Shown piece by piece: positions 9,133 through 17,426 of a DNA stretch of 64,000 nt. Origin of the DNA: Rhizobiaceae bacterium (lineage in GTDB: Bacteria; Pseudomonadota; Alphaproteobacteria; Rhizobiales; Rhizobiaceae). Location: the NCBI GenBank assembly GCA_019635795.1, contig JAHBYV010000018.1:1-64000 (forward strand), in the 5' to 3' direction. A model generated the notes under the pieces. The model made no database searches. It saw only the letters and a list, made by a program, of their open reading frames with translations, and was not told the origin of the DNA. Both the position numbers and the translations under genes were made by a program. Position 1 is the first letter of the stretch. The number at the start of each line of letters is the position of its first letter.

Positions 9133-10404
9133 CTAGCCGCCTGTGCCGGTTTCGGCCCCGGCGGCGGCGATGCTCTTTTCTTCGCGACTGGCATTGCGCG
9201 CCACATACCAACCCACAAGCGCGCCGGTTAGCAGAATGCCGGAGGCGATGAAGTAAGACAGTCCGACATACGGCAAAGGCGAATTCGGCTGCACGGTTAA
9301 TGCGTAGACCGCGCCAAAAAATAGCGGAGAAACAATGCCGGCAATCGAGCCGACGCTCATTGTTGCGCCCTGCAACTGCCCCTGTTCGGATTCGGAGACG
9401 CGGCGGGTCATCAATGACTGCAACGTTGGCATGGCAAGACCCCACAGGGCGTTGGGAATAAGCGCCAGACAGTACCACAGACTGCTGGGCGCGATGCCCA
9501 TTATCGCAATACCGAGAGCGCCAAACGTCAGGCCGGTTACCATCGTTGCGCGGTCACCGATGCGTGCCACAATCGGCCCGACAAGCACACCTTGCACGAG
9601 CATATCGAGAGCGCCCACGAGCGAAAGAACCAGACCGGCCTGCAAAGGCGTCCAGTTGAATACGTGGTAAGCGTAAAGCACCCAGATTGCTGAAAACACG
9701 TGGTGGGCGAAGTGCAGCAGGAAGGTGACGACCGCCAGTCCGGTGAGTTCCATATGGCGGCGCAGCAAAATCATCGCGCCAATCGGATTGGCCCGCTTCC
9801 ATGAAAAGGCCATCCGCTTTTCCGGCGCAAGGGACTCCGGCAGCACGAACAGGCCATAAAGGAACGCGATGCCACTCATTGCGGCGGCAGCCCAGAAAGG
9901 TGCGCGCGGCGAAATCTCGCCCAGAAAGCCGCCAATCACAGGACCGGCAACGAAGCCCGCGCTGAATGCCGCGCCGATAAGGCCGTAAGCCTTTGCGCGA
10001 CCCTCCGGCGGCGTAATATCTGCCATGTAGGCAAATGCGGTTGTGAAGGCTGATGAGGTGATGCCCGCAATAATGCGCCCCACCGCCAACCACCACAGGT
10101 TTGGCGCTACCGCCATCAACACATAGTCGGCGGCAAGGCCTGCGGCGGAAATAAGAATAACCGGCCTGCGGCCATATTGATCGGACAGCGAGCCGATAGT
10201 GGGCGAGGCGACGAACTGCATTCCCGCCCAGAGCGCGACGAACAAGCCATTTATCCACCCGGCCTGCGAGTCGCTGCCCGTGAACTCGCGGATCAATTCC
10301 GGCAGCACAGGAATGACGATACCCATAGCAACGATGTCGAGCACCGCTGTTACGAGAATGAAGGCAATGGCCGCCTTGCGGCCCGAAATGGAAGTTCCAA
10401 ACAT
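9133..10404 (-). CDS. MFS efflux transporter, TetA-like
   Basis: A 12-helix major facilitator of about 423 residues. The longer open frame upstream of 10410 overlaps the divergent thioesterase gene and has no transporter-like sequence, so the start is set at one of two ATGs at 10404/10410 (MFGTSISGRKAAIAF). Motif A is visible in the loop after helix 2 (SLSDQYGRRPVIL), and the overall pattern resembles the TetA/TCR drug:H+ antiporter group. Substrate unknown; automatic tools would likely name it tetracycline resistance MFS, which is not justified by sequence alone. It ends 105 bp before the GMC gene on the same strand and might belong to that unit. Confidence 0.85.
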   Translation of the reverse strand: MFGTSISGRKAAIAFILVTAVLDIVAMGIVIPVLPELIREFTGSDSQAGWINGLFVALWAGMQFVASPTIGSLSDQYGRRPVILISAAGLAADYVLMAVAPNLWWLAVGRIIAGITSSAFTTAFAYMADITPPEGRAKAYGLIGAAFSAGFVAGPVIGGFLGEISPRAPFWAAAAMSGIAFLYGLFVLPESLAPEKRMAFSWKRANPIGAMILLRRHMELTGLAVVTFLLHFAHHVFSAIWVLYAYHVFNWTPLQAGLVLSLVGALDMLVQGVLVGPIVARIGDRATMVTGLTFGALGIAIMGIAPSSLWYCLALIPNALWGLAMPTLQSLMTRRVSESEQGQLQGATMSVGSIAGIVSPLFFGAVYALTVQPNSPLPYVGLSYFIASGILLTGALVGWYVARNASREEKSIAAAGAETGTGG

Positions 10405-10585
10405 GATCATCACGCGATTCGAAAGGCGCGGCTTATATCCCCGGTTTGATCCTGGCGCTACTGTTGAACGCTGTGTCTGCTGACATTCCATCAATGCAAC
10501 CGGTGCGAGGTTGACCGCAATCCGCCTCGCGATTACCCAAATGAGATGGGCGGTTTGAGTGCGCTTGACCAAGGAAGGGATATCG

Positions 10586-10975
10586 ATGCCGGGACCGGAT
10601 GGGCCACAGACGGGCGAACTCACAATAAGAACCTTTGCCATGCCGGCAGATGCAAATGCGGCAGGCGATATTTTCGGCGGCTGGGTCATGTCACAGATGG
10701 ATATGGCAGCGGGAATGCGCGCGGCAGAGCGCGCACGAGGACGCGTTGCGACGGTTGCCGTGAACGAAATGGCTTTCGCCAAGCCGGTGAAAATTGGTGA
10801 TACGCTGTGCGTCTATACCGATATTCGCAGAATTGGACGCACCTCGATCACGCTCAAGGTTGAGGCGTGGGCGCGGCGCTATCTCACCGATACAATCGAG
10901 AAGGTGACCTATGCCGATTTCGTCATGGTTGCGCTTGATGACGATGGAAGGCCGGTGCCGATTCCGCAGGATTGA
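10586..10975 (+). CDS. Acyl-CoA thioesterase, hotdog fold (YciA-like)
   Basis: A 129-residue hotdog-fold thioesterase that hydrolyses acyl-CoA to free acid and CoA. The signature is the N-terminal helix region GDIFGGWVMSQMD, in which the Asp and its surrounding sequence match the YciA/BACH group, followed by NEMAFAKPVKIGD. The start at 10586 was chosen because a strong AAGGAAGG ribosome binding site (10571-10578) lies 8 bases before it; the upstream ATG at 10559 has none. It is divergent from the MFS gene and is followed by a clear rho-independent terminator. Confidence 0.9.
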   Translation: MPGPDGPQTGELTIRTFAMPADANAAGDIFGGWVMSQMDMAAGMRAAERARGRVATVAVNEMAFAKPVKIGDTLCVYTDIRRIGRTSITLKVEAWARRYLTDTIEKVTYADFVMVALDDDGRPVPIPQD

Positions 10976-10989
10976 TCTTTTGCAAGCCG

Positions 10990-11020
10990 CCTCTCCTCGC
11001 ATGGGGAGAGGGGCATTTTT
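10990..11020 (+). terminator. Rho-independent terminator of the thioesterase gene
   Basis: A perfect 7-bp stem CCTCTCC / GGAGAGG (10990-10996 with 11005-11011) is followed after GGCA by TTTTT (11016-11020). It sits 15 bp after the thioesterase stop and just before the end of the convergent CorC-like gene, which it could also serve. Confidence 0.8.
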
Positions 11021-11023
11021 CTA

Positions 11024-12319
11024 TTACGAAACTTTGTGGGCGATGATCTTGTCGATGCGGCGACCATCGAGGTCCACCACCTCGAAGCGCCAGCCATCGG
11101 CTTCGAACTGTTCGCCCGTCGTTGGGATGTGGTTCAGGTGCGATAGAACATACCCAGCAACCGTCTCATAATCGCGGTTTTCGGGAATCGGCACGTTGAG
11201 CAGGTCGGCCATTTCGTCGGCCTGCATGTAGCCTTCTAGCAACCACGAACCATCATCACGCTGAACTGCATTCTGTTCGGCGTCGCCCTTGTCGAGATCT
11301 GAGCGGAACACGCCCGTGATTGCCTCAAGGATGTCGGCGGGTGTGACGATGCCTTCAAAATGGCCGTACTCGTCATGAACAAGCGCCATCGGAACGGCTG
11401 ATCCCTTGAGGGTTGTCAGGACGTCGAGGGCGTCTGCCTGATCGTGGACAATGGGTGCTTCACGCACATGCTTGCGAACATCGAAAGCCTTGCCCGCAAG
11501 CATTGCCGAAAGAATGTCGCGCGTTTGGACAACGCCAATCATCGAATCAACGCTGCCTTCGCCCGCTGGCAGGCGCGAATGCGGTGTCTCGATCACCATC
11601 TTGCGAATGACTGTCTCTTCAGCCTCAAGATTGATCCAGTCCACTTCCGTGCGTGGCGTCATGACGCCGCGAACCGCGCGGTCGCCCAGACGCATGACGC
11701 CTGCGATCATACGCCGTTCATCTGATTCGATTGTGCCGTGATGCTCGGCCTCGGCAACCAGCATCTTGATTTCCTCGTCGGTCACGCGCTCTTCGGATTT
11801 GCCGCTTTGCCCCAGAAACCAAAGGACGGCACGGCCAGAAATGTCCAGCAGCCAGACCAGCGGCGCGCAAACCGTAGCCAGTACGCTCATGGTTGGCGCC
11901 ACGCGGCTTGCAATCATTTCCGGGTCGCGCAGGGCGATCTGCTTGGGTACGAGCTCACCAACGATCAACGACGCATAGGTGATTACGGCAACCACGACGG
12001 CGACGCCAAGCGCATCCGCAACGCCCGACGACACGCCCAGCGAAAGCAAAGACTGTGACAGCCGCAAGCCAAGGGTTGCGCCGGAAAATGCGCCCGACAG
12101 CACGCCAACCAGCGTGATTCCAATCTGCACGGTAGACAGGAAGCGACCAGGATTTGCGCCAAGCTCCAGCGCACGGCTTGCGCCATTCTGACTTTCGCCG
12201 CGTTCAATCATCCCTTTCAGCCGGGCAGGGCGGGAAGAAACAATCGCCAGTTCCGACATGGCCAGGAGGCCGTTGACAATAATCAGGACGGCAACAATGC
12301 CGACTTCAACATACAACAT
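11024..12319 (-). CDS. Hemolysin family/CorC-like protein (CNNM-CBS-CorC_HlyC)
   Basis: The 431-residue inner-membrane protein has an N-terminal CNNM/DUF21 domain with about four transmembrane helices (first helix at about 5-25), a cytoplasmic pair of CBS domains (about 200-330, beginning near RAVRGVMTPRTEVDWI) and a C-terminal CorC_HlyC domain (about 345-430). Proteins of this build are linked to Mg2+/Co2+ efflux or homeostasis; the hemolysin name is historical. It has its own promoter region next to the LssY_C gene. Specific ion and regulation cannot be read from the sequence. Confidence 0.9.
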   Translation of the reverse strand: MLYVEVGIVAVLIIVNGLLAMSELAIVSSRPARLKGMIERGESQNGASRALELGANPGRFLSTVQIGITLVGVLSGAFSGATLGLRLSQSLLSLGVSSGVADALGVAVVVAVITYASLIVGELVPKQIALRDPEMIASRVAPTMSVLATVCAPLVWLLDISGRAVLWFLGQSGKSEERVTDEEIKMLVAEAEHHGTIESDERRMIAGVMRLGDRAVRGVMTPRTEVDWINLEAEETVIRKMVIETPHSRLPAGEGSVDSMIGVVQTRDILSAMLAGKAFDVRKHVREAPIVHDQADALDVLTTLKGSAVPMALVHDEYGHFEGIVTPADILEAITGVFRSDLDKGDAEQNAVQRDDGSWLLEGYMQADEMADLLNVPIPENRDYETVAGYVLSHLNHIPTTGEQFEADGWRFEVVDLDGRRIDKIIAHKVS

Positions 12320-12374
12320 GATCCGCTCATTATCATTGAGGCGGGCAAAAAGAAAAGCTGCAAATTGCTGGTTT

Positions 12375-13082
12375 TCAAATGTCTTTCAACACAACAATTT
12401 TAGCCACGCCATCGGTGAAGTATCGATCGCCGCCGCCATTGCGCCCGTTTTGCGTTGCTCCTCGCCCGGGAATCTCGAATACGCGCTGTACAAGCCCGGC
12501 GGCTTCAAGCTGCTGAACAACCAGATTTCGTTCGGCATCTATGTCCGGACCAATATGATGCGTGATCTGCCCGGTGTCGTGGCTCACGCCGGCGCCGGTG
12601 TCGAGGCTGGCTGAGCCGAGCCAAAGCTCCTTGCCGTCAACCTGCTGCGCGGTGAGCCAGAAGCGCACATGGTTGCGACGGTCCGGGCTGTTGCCAATCG
12701 GCTTTTCAAACGCCAGATCCTGCGGCCTGCCTTCAAACAAAAGCGTGCTGACGGGAGCGTCGGGGTAGGGCCTGTCGAACAGCACCGCAAGCCCGATCTC
12801 TACCGCTGTTTTCAGCGTCAGTTGGTCGGCTGCGTCCCACCCGGCTTTTGCGAAAGCTGTTATGAGCTGCGCCTTGTCGCCCCCAATGCCGATGTTGATG
12901 GGATCGCCGGGAATGCCCGCCGTCGTGTGGGTGACCATGCCGCCCGGCTGGGCAAGAAGGAACCGCTCCGCTACGCGCCACAATTCCGGAATGACGATGT
13001 ATGCGGCAGCGGCATAAACTGCCACCAGATAGGCGATGCCGCGCAATCTGCGCCGTTTTCTGGCTGGCGATTGTTCCCTCAT
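12375..13082 (-). CDS. LssY C-terminal domain protein
   Basis: A 235-residue protein with one N-terminal transmembrane anchor (about 14-35, after a basic RKRRRLRG) and a soluble part that looks like the LssY_C domain: VTHTTAGIPGDPINIGIGG near residue 50, then a segment on a sugar- or lipid-like theme of unknown role. In Legionella, LssY is part of a type I secretion-associated locus; solitary LssY_C proteins like this one are common in Hyphomicrobiales and uncharacterised. It lies 55 bp upstream of the CorC-like gene, same strand. Confidence 0.75.
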   Translation of the reverse strand: MREQSPARKRRRLRGIAYLVAVYAAAAYIVIPELWRVAERFLLAQPGGMVTHTTAGIPGDPINIGIGGDKAQLITAFAKAGWDAADQLTLKTAVEIGLAVLFDRPYPDAPVSTLLFEGRPQDLAFEKPIGNSPDRRNHVRFWLTAQQVDGKELWLGSASLDTGAGVSHDTGQITHHIGPDIDAERNLVVQQLEAAGLVQRVFEIPGRGATQNGRNGGGDRYFTDGVAKIVVLKDI

Positions 13083-13132
13083 GTGCGCAATCTATTTGAA
13101 ACACATCCCCCGGCAATCCGTAAATCGCGGGG

Positions 13133-14245
13133 CTAGTGGCATGCGCGGCGACCGTTTCGGCGCTGCATCAGGTCGAAATGGAAATGGTCGCGGTGGTCCC
13201 AATTGTATCCAGGGCCGAGAACCGTGGTGAAATATTCGCAGCCGTCAGAGCGCACATTGTTCAGCAGGCCGCGTGCCCTGAATGCGAACAATCCCTGCTT
13301 CTTGACAGCGATTTTCTTGCCGTTGTTGAGGGTGAGCGCCATCACGTCCAGCGCATTGCCCTGGGAATGCGCTGACATTGTGCGAGAGCGGGCAATGCGC
13401 CTGCAAGAATAAGCCGAGCCCTGATGTATGGTTTTGATGCCGGAGAAATAACGCATACGCGAAGACGGCACGAGTTCCTTGCGCGTCCATTCCGCGAATG
13501 CCAGCGCCATTGAGCAGGTGAGAGTGGCGGCCGGGCGCATTTCCACGCTGCCAATCGCCTGAAGCTTTACCGGATAGGGTATGCGACAGGAGGCGCTGTC
13601 ATTAATAGGTTTCAGGTCCACATAGCGAACGCCAAGTTTTTTGAGGCTTTGTCGACAAGCCAGTTCGGAAGCGGATAGCGGCGCGGCGCGCGGGCGCATC
13701 GGTGCCATTTCGGGCTCTGGCGGCATTGGCGAGGGCACGCGTGGATAGGCGACGAGCGTAGCACGCGGCGCGGCAGGCTCTACTATCTCCGGCTCCTCTT
13801 CCGGTTCGGCAACCATTGGAACGTCCGGTTCCTGATCGAATTCCGGCTGAGGCGAGGAATCGTTGAGGGTCTGCGCCGGGTTTTCAATTGGCGGGAAAGC
13901 CTGTGCCAACTGGCGCTCAGGTGCGCCCAATACAACAGGTTGTTCCGGCCCGCTTTCGGGAAACGACATTTGCGGGGCGGTCGCCGCCATTTCTTCTTCA
14001 ACCGATGGCATTGCCTCTGGAGCGGCGCTGAAAGTCGGTTCTGCCGGAACGTCCATTTCCTGCTCGACGCGTGTGGGAGGGGTTGCCGGTCGCACGGGAG
14101 TGATTGACCCCGTCTGGGCGCCCACATCGGCAGGCGGGCGCATACTGTCCAGCCCATCGCCGGTGCAACCGCCAAGTGCAATCATAACTATGCCTGCCCA
14201 ACAAGCTTTGCGCACTGGGGAGGTTGGAGAATTCATACCAGCCAT
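13133..14245 (-). CDS. Extensin-like family lipoprotein
   Basis: The 370-residue protein starts with a lipoprotein signal peptide (lipobox ALGGC near residue 27), then a Pro/Glu-rich linker of about 150 residues, and ends with an extensin-like C-terminal domain. This domain has the metal-site-like motifs SAHSQGNALDV and DHRDHFHFDL, a fold related to D-Ala-D-Ala peptidases of the M15 type, so a role in peptidoglycan modification is possible but unproven. Conserved cysteines (ACRQS, SASCR, LTCSM, YSCRR, GCEYF, RACH) suggest disulfides in the periplasm. A GGACA ribosome binding site lies about 8 bases before the chosen start. A paralogue is the next gene upstream. Confidence 0.85.
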   Translation of the reverse strand: MAGMNSPTSPVRKACWAGIVMIALGGCTGDGLDSMRPPADVGAQTGSITPVRPATPPTRVEQEMDVPAEPTFSAAPEAMPSVEEEMAATAPQMSFPESGPEQPVVLGAPERQLAQAFPPIENPAQTLNDSSPQPEFDQEPDVPMVAEPEEEPEIVEPAAPRATLVAYPRVPSPMPPEPEMAPMRPRAAPLSASELACRQSLKKLGVRYVDLKPINDSASCRIPYPVKLQAIGSVEMRPAATLTCSMALAFAEWTRKELVPSSRMRYFSGIKTIHQGSAYSCRRIARSRTMSAHSQGNALDVMALTLNNGKKIAVKKQGLFAFRARGLLNNVRSDGCEYFTTVLGPGYNWDHRDHFHFDLMQRRNGRRACH

Positions 14246-14337
14246 CGGCTTGTCCTGTCCCGATGCGGCAAAGGTAGCGGCGAAACGTAAAGGAAAACTC
14301 AGCGTGTCAATTTACGGTTGCGGCCAAAATCGGGCGC

Positions 14338-15135
14338 TCACTGGCAGAACGTTCCGCCATTTCGCCTCTGGGCAAGGTCGAAATGGAAATGTTCTGCATG
14401 GTCTGCATCGCTGCCGGGGCCTAAAACCGTCTTGAACGGGCCGCAGGCGGCATCCCGAACGGCGCGCAAGAATTTTTCGTTCGATGCTGGCGGAGCCAGT
14501 TCAACCGCGATCACATTTTCGTCGGTCAGCTTGAACGCGGCAATGTCTATAGCGTTTCCAAATGCGTGCTCGGAAAGTTTTTGCGTGCCATTGCGCGGAC
14601 GGCACACATAGCCGGAAACGGGTGACAGGGCTTTCAGGGGTGCGCCCAGCATCGTCTGTGCTGTCGGCGAAATGACGTCTTTTGCGAATTTCGCGGCGGC
14701 CAGCGCTGTTGCGCAATTGACGTCCAGGGCCGGTGAGACGGCAATTTCTGCGGTTAGCCGGGTAACGCTGAGCGGATAGGGCATTTCGCAACCGGCTGCG
14801 TCTTGCGGGGGTGGTGGTTGCTCAAACTTCGCGCCGAGCGCTTTCAGCTCGGATATGCACGCCAGTTCTTCGGCGGTTATTGCGGGTTTGATTGGCGGTC
14901 CGCCAAGCTCAGGCGGCGGGAGGCGTAGCGTATCAATGTGTACATTTTTTCCGGCGGGGTCTGGTCGCGGCTGGGGCAGGGGTGCGGCCAGTTCCGACGG
15001 CTTTTGTGGCGGAATTGGCGCTGCTTCAGACTGGGGGCGATCTAGGGGCTTTTCCACCTGTTGCGGCAGGTCAAGCGCAAGCGCGCTGCCTGTTGCGACC
15101 AAAGCTGCCAGCGCCAGCGGCGCAGCGCGCTTCAT
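14338..15135 (-). CDS. Extensin-like family exported protein
   Basis: A 265-residue paralogue of the preceding protein. It has a cleavable signal peptide (ending near ALAL, residue 21) instead of a lipobox, a Pro-rich linker (to about residue 90), and the same C-terminal extensin-like domain with SEHAFGNAIDIAAF and DHAEHFHFDL, the likely metal-binding His/Asp set, plus matching cysteines. The two genes are tandem on the same strand, 92 bp apart, and probably arose by duplication. Its start codon overlaps the end of the DUF3775 gene by 4 bases, so the two are likely co-translated. Confidence 0.85.
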   Translation of the reverse strand: MKRAAPLALAALVATGSALALDLPQQVEKPLDRPQSEAAPIPPQKPSELAAPLPQPRPDPAGKNVHIDTLRLPPPELGGPPIKPAITAEELACISELKALGAKFEQPPPPQDAAGCEMPYPLSVTRLTAEIAVSPALDVNCATALAAAKFAKDVISPTAQTMLGAPLKALSPVSGYVCRPRNGTQKLSEHAFGNAIDIAAFKLTDENVIAVELAPPASNEKFLRAVRDAACGPFKTVLGPGSDADHAEHFHFDLAQRRNGGTFCQ

Positions 15136-15623
15136 GCGCCGAGTGCCTCAAGCCCTTCTTCGAGATAGTCGCCCAACATGGGCATTCCCATGAGATAGCG
15201 CGCCGTGCGTTTCGGGCTTCGCTGACGCGCGGCGGCAAGCGCTTCTGTCCACTCGGACGCATCAAAATCGCCGCGACCAATCCACGCCAGCGCCACAAGC
15301 TCGGAAGCCTCGTCTTCGTTCAAATCCTCAATCAACGCCCGCAATTCGCGCTCGGTGAGGTCTTCTTCTTCCTCTTCGGCCAAGCCATCATGCAGGTGAA
15401 CGTCGCCGCGTTCGCCGTCAAACTCGACTTCACGGTCGGTACCATCCGAATAGTCATTGTTCAGCCCGGCGGCCAATGTATTGGCCTTCTGGATCAGAAG
15501 CCGAACAGTATCCGGGCCGATTGTGAGGTCCCATTCCTTTTCTGGATGGCTTTTCAAATGAACCTCCCTGAAAGCAGGTGTCAGGGTATTTGGCGCTATT
15601 GAAACCATCAATGCAACTCCCAT
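15132..15623 (-). CDS. DUF3775 domain-containing protein
   Basis: An acidic protein of up to 163 residues with the DUF3775 pattern: an N-terminal segment around DTVRLLIQKANTLAAG, an acidic run EEEEEDLTERELRALIEDLNEDE, then LVALAWIGRGDFDASEW. The family is restricted largely to Alphaproteobacteria and has no known function. The start is uncertain; internal ATGs give shorter forms. It precedes and overlaps by 4 bases the exported extensin-like gene, and its 5' end lies opposite the start region of the divergent DUF486 gene. Confidence 0.8.
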   Translation of the reverse strand: MGVALMVSIAPNTLTPAFREVHLKSHPEKEWDLTIGPDTVRLLIQKANTLAAGLNNDYSDGTDREVEFDGERGDVHLHDGLAEEEEEDLTERELRALIEDLNEDEASELVALAWIGRGDFDASEWTEALAAARQRSPKRTARYLMGMPMLGDYLEEGLEALGA

Positions 15624-15685
15624 TGGGGGCCAGAATCAGCATATTGGATCGAGATAACGTTCCAGCGCCGCAAGGGTTCACCCAA

Positions 15686-16036
15686 ATGTCGATGCTTTTG
15701 TCTCCGAAGGTCCTGCCGGTCCTGCTGCTTATTGCGTCGAATGTTTTCATGACATTCGCCTGGTACGGGCATTTGAAGCACACCAGCTCGCCTCTTTGGG
15801 CGGCTGTAATTTTCAGCTGGCTTATCGCCTTCTTCGAATATTGGCTGGCCGTTCCCGCAAACCGCATCGGGCATCAGGTTTATTCGGCGGCGGAACTGAA
15901 AACCATGCAGGAAGTCATTACGCTGACCGTTTTTGCAGTTTTTTCAGTGATTTACCTAAAGGAAGCTCTGACTTTGAATCATGTAATCGGGTTCGCAATG
16001 ATTGCGGGCGGAGCGGCCTTTATTTTCAAGGGTTAG
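15686..16036 (+). CDS. DMT family protein (DUF486)
   Basis: A 116-residue membrane protein with four predicted helices. The start at 15686 (MSMLLSPKVLPVLLL) gives the usual DUF486 length; the longer open frame upstream reads through the neighbour's 5' region. Conserved DUF486 features are the NVFMTFAWYGHLK segment and the terminal IGFAMIAGGAAFIFKG. The family is related to small drug/metabolite transporters, substrate unknown. The 3' end overlaps that of the convergent EamA transporter by 11 bases. Confidence 0.85.
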   Translation: MSMLLSPKVLPVLLLIASNVFMTFAWYGHLKHTSSPLWAAVIFSWLIAFFEYWLAVPANRIGHQVYSAAELKTMQEVITLTVFAVFSVIYLKEALTLNHVIGFAMIAGGAAFIFKG

Positions 16037-16919
16037 CCACTGCCGGTTTGCGCGCCAAAGCTGGCACAGCTTCTGCAATCAGGATTGCAACGAAGATGAA
16101 TGCGCAGCCGGCCCAACCTATCAGCGGCAATCTTTCACCCAGAAGCAGGGCGCCGAACAGGGCGGCAAAAACCGCTTCCGACGACAGGAAAATCGCGGCC
16201 TGTGCCGAGGTGGTATAGCGCTGGCCGATGGCCTGCAGGGTGAAGGCGATGCCGCCGGAGAAGATGCCGGAATAAAGGATTTGCGGCGCGGCCTGCTTTA
16301 TCGCGGCAAGGCTGATTGGTTCAAACAGGACGGCCAGCGAAAGACCAAGCACGGCGCAGATGGCAAATTCGGTCACGGCCATTGTTACTGGCCTGCCTGT
16401 TTGCGCGGCGTGACGCCCGATCAAAACAAGCTGAAAGGCGCAGAACAGGGCCGCAAGCATGGTGAACCAGTCGCCCTGGTTGAGCGCGGAAAGTGAGCCG
16501 CCGGCCAGAAGCCATATGCCCGCCATGGCAATGAAAGACGCAGTCCAGACTGCAATATGCGGCCAGTGGCGAAACAGTAGCACGCCGCAAATCGGGGTCA
16601 TGACCACATAAAGACCGGTGAGAAAGCCCGAATTCGTGACAGTGGTTGTAAGGATTCCGATCTGCTGGAACGCTATGCCACCGAAAAGCATGAGGCCAAT
16701 CAACATGAATGCGTTCCATTGCGGCCTGCTCATGGCGACGGGTGCGCGGCGCGATTCGAGAACGGCCAGCGGCAACACGGCGAGCGTTGCTGCGGCGAAC
16801 CGCAAGCCGATGAACAGGAACGGCCCAATGGAATCCATGGCCGTCGATTGCGCGACGAATCCCATGCCCCAAATGGCACCTGCAAGGATCAGCAGAAGAT
16901 TGGCCTGTGTGCGGTTCAT
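16026..16919 (-). CDS. EamA/DMT family transporter
   Basis: A 297-residue, ten-helix member of the drug/metabolite transporter superfamily with two EamA repeats (about 5-140 and 150-290). The start at 16919 (MNRTQANLLLILAGAIWG) was chosen over the longer frame because a GGAAAGG ribosome binding site precedes it and the first helix begins there. Related proteins export amino acids or other small metabolites; the substrate here is unknown. Gene is convergent with, and overlaps, the DUF486 gene. Confidence 0.9.
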   Translation of the reverse strand: MNRTQANLLLILAGAIWGMGFVAQSTAMDSIGPFLFIGLRFAAATLAVLPLAVLESRRAPVAMSRPQWNAFMLIGLMLFGGIAFQQIGILTTTVTNSGFLTGLYVVMTPICGVLLFRHWPHIAVWTASFIAMAGIWLLAGGSLSALNQGDWFTMLAALFCAFQLVLIGRHAAQTGRPVTMAVTEFAICAVLGLSLAVLFEPISLAAIKQAAPQILYSGIFSGGIAFTLQAIGQRYTTSAQAAIFLSSEAVFAALFGALLLGERLPLIGWAGCAFIFVAILIAEAVPALARKPAVANP

Positions 16920-17426
16920 GTCGCCTTTCCGGAAGTTCGTCGGCGCTGTAGCATTGTGCGCAGGGCCAGGAAACGGTTGCGCGATGGGCCAGACCGTGCC
17001 CACCAGCAGGGCGCGTTGAGAATGACCCAGCTTTGCCCCAGCACGTAAAGCGGCGGCGCGATTACCCAAAGAGCTTTGATAAAGTCGGACGAAGACCTGT
17101 AGGTTTGGAAGAAGTCCTGACTGATGCTGTATGTTTCCATTGTCCACTCCCGGATGAAGTGGTCACCGAGGGGCTTCACTTGCCCCACTTCCCCTCTGGT
17201 GACCGGGGAGTTCACAAACCGCACAAGTACGGCTGCCCCTGCCTTTAAGCGCGAACGCTTTGGACATGCGCAGGGGCCTCCCCGATCGCAAAGCGAGAGG
17301 GATAACCGTTTCCGGCCAATAATGACCATCTTGTGACAGGTTGTGACACCCGTGGGAACAGCAACTTCACTGATTCCCAAGGGTACGATATTTCATTATA
17401 TGCTAATAGAAAAGGGTGTGGGGTGA
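16920..17426. other. Intergenic region with repeat copy 2
   Basis: About 500 bp between the EamA gene start and the sugar dehydrogenase stop. It is dominated by the second copy of the dispersed repeat (17155-17352). No gene was found; the open frame reading through on the minus strand only carries the repeat in translation. Confidence 0.6.
17155..17352. repeat. Dispersed intergenic repeat, copy 2
   Basis: Core 17193-17266 matches 5423-5496 (about 92% identity by eye). As in copy 1, GCCCCTG in the core can pair with the downstream CAGGGGC, and the element ends with CAGGTTGTGACACCC. The region to its right, up to AATAGAAAAGGG, also resembles the sequence after copy 1. Confidence 0.65.

Noticed and set aside
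10405..10782. N-terminal extension of the MFS transporter frame
   Set aside because: Lies opposite the thioesterase gene and does not look like a transporter; the membrane part starts at the ATGs 10410/10404.
16920..17380. Minus-strand frame across repeat copy 2 (RLKAGAAVLVRFVN)
   Set aside because: The same peptide appears in the repeat copy at 5293-5508; it is translation of a repeat, not a gene.
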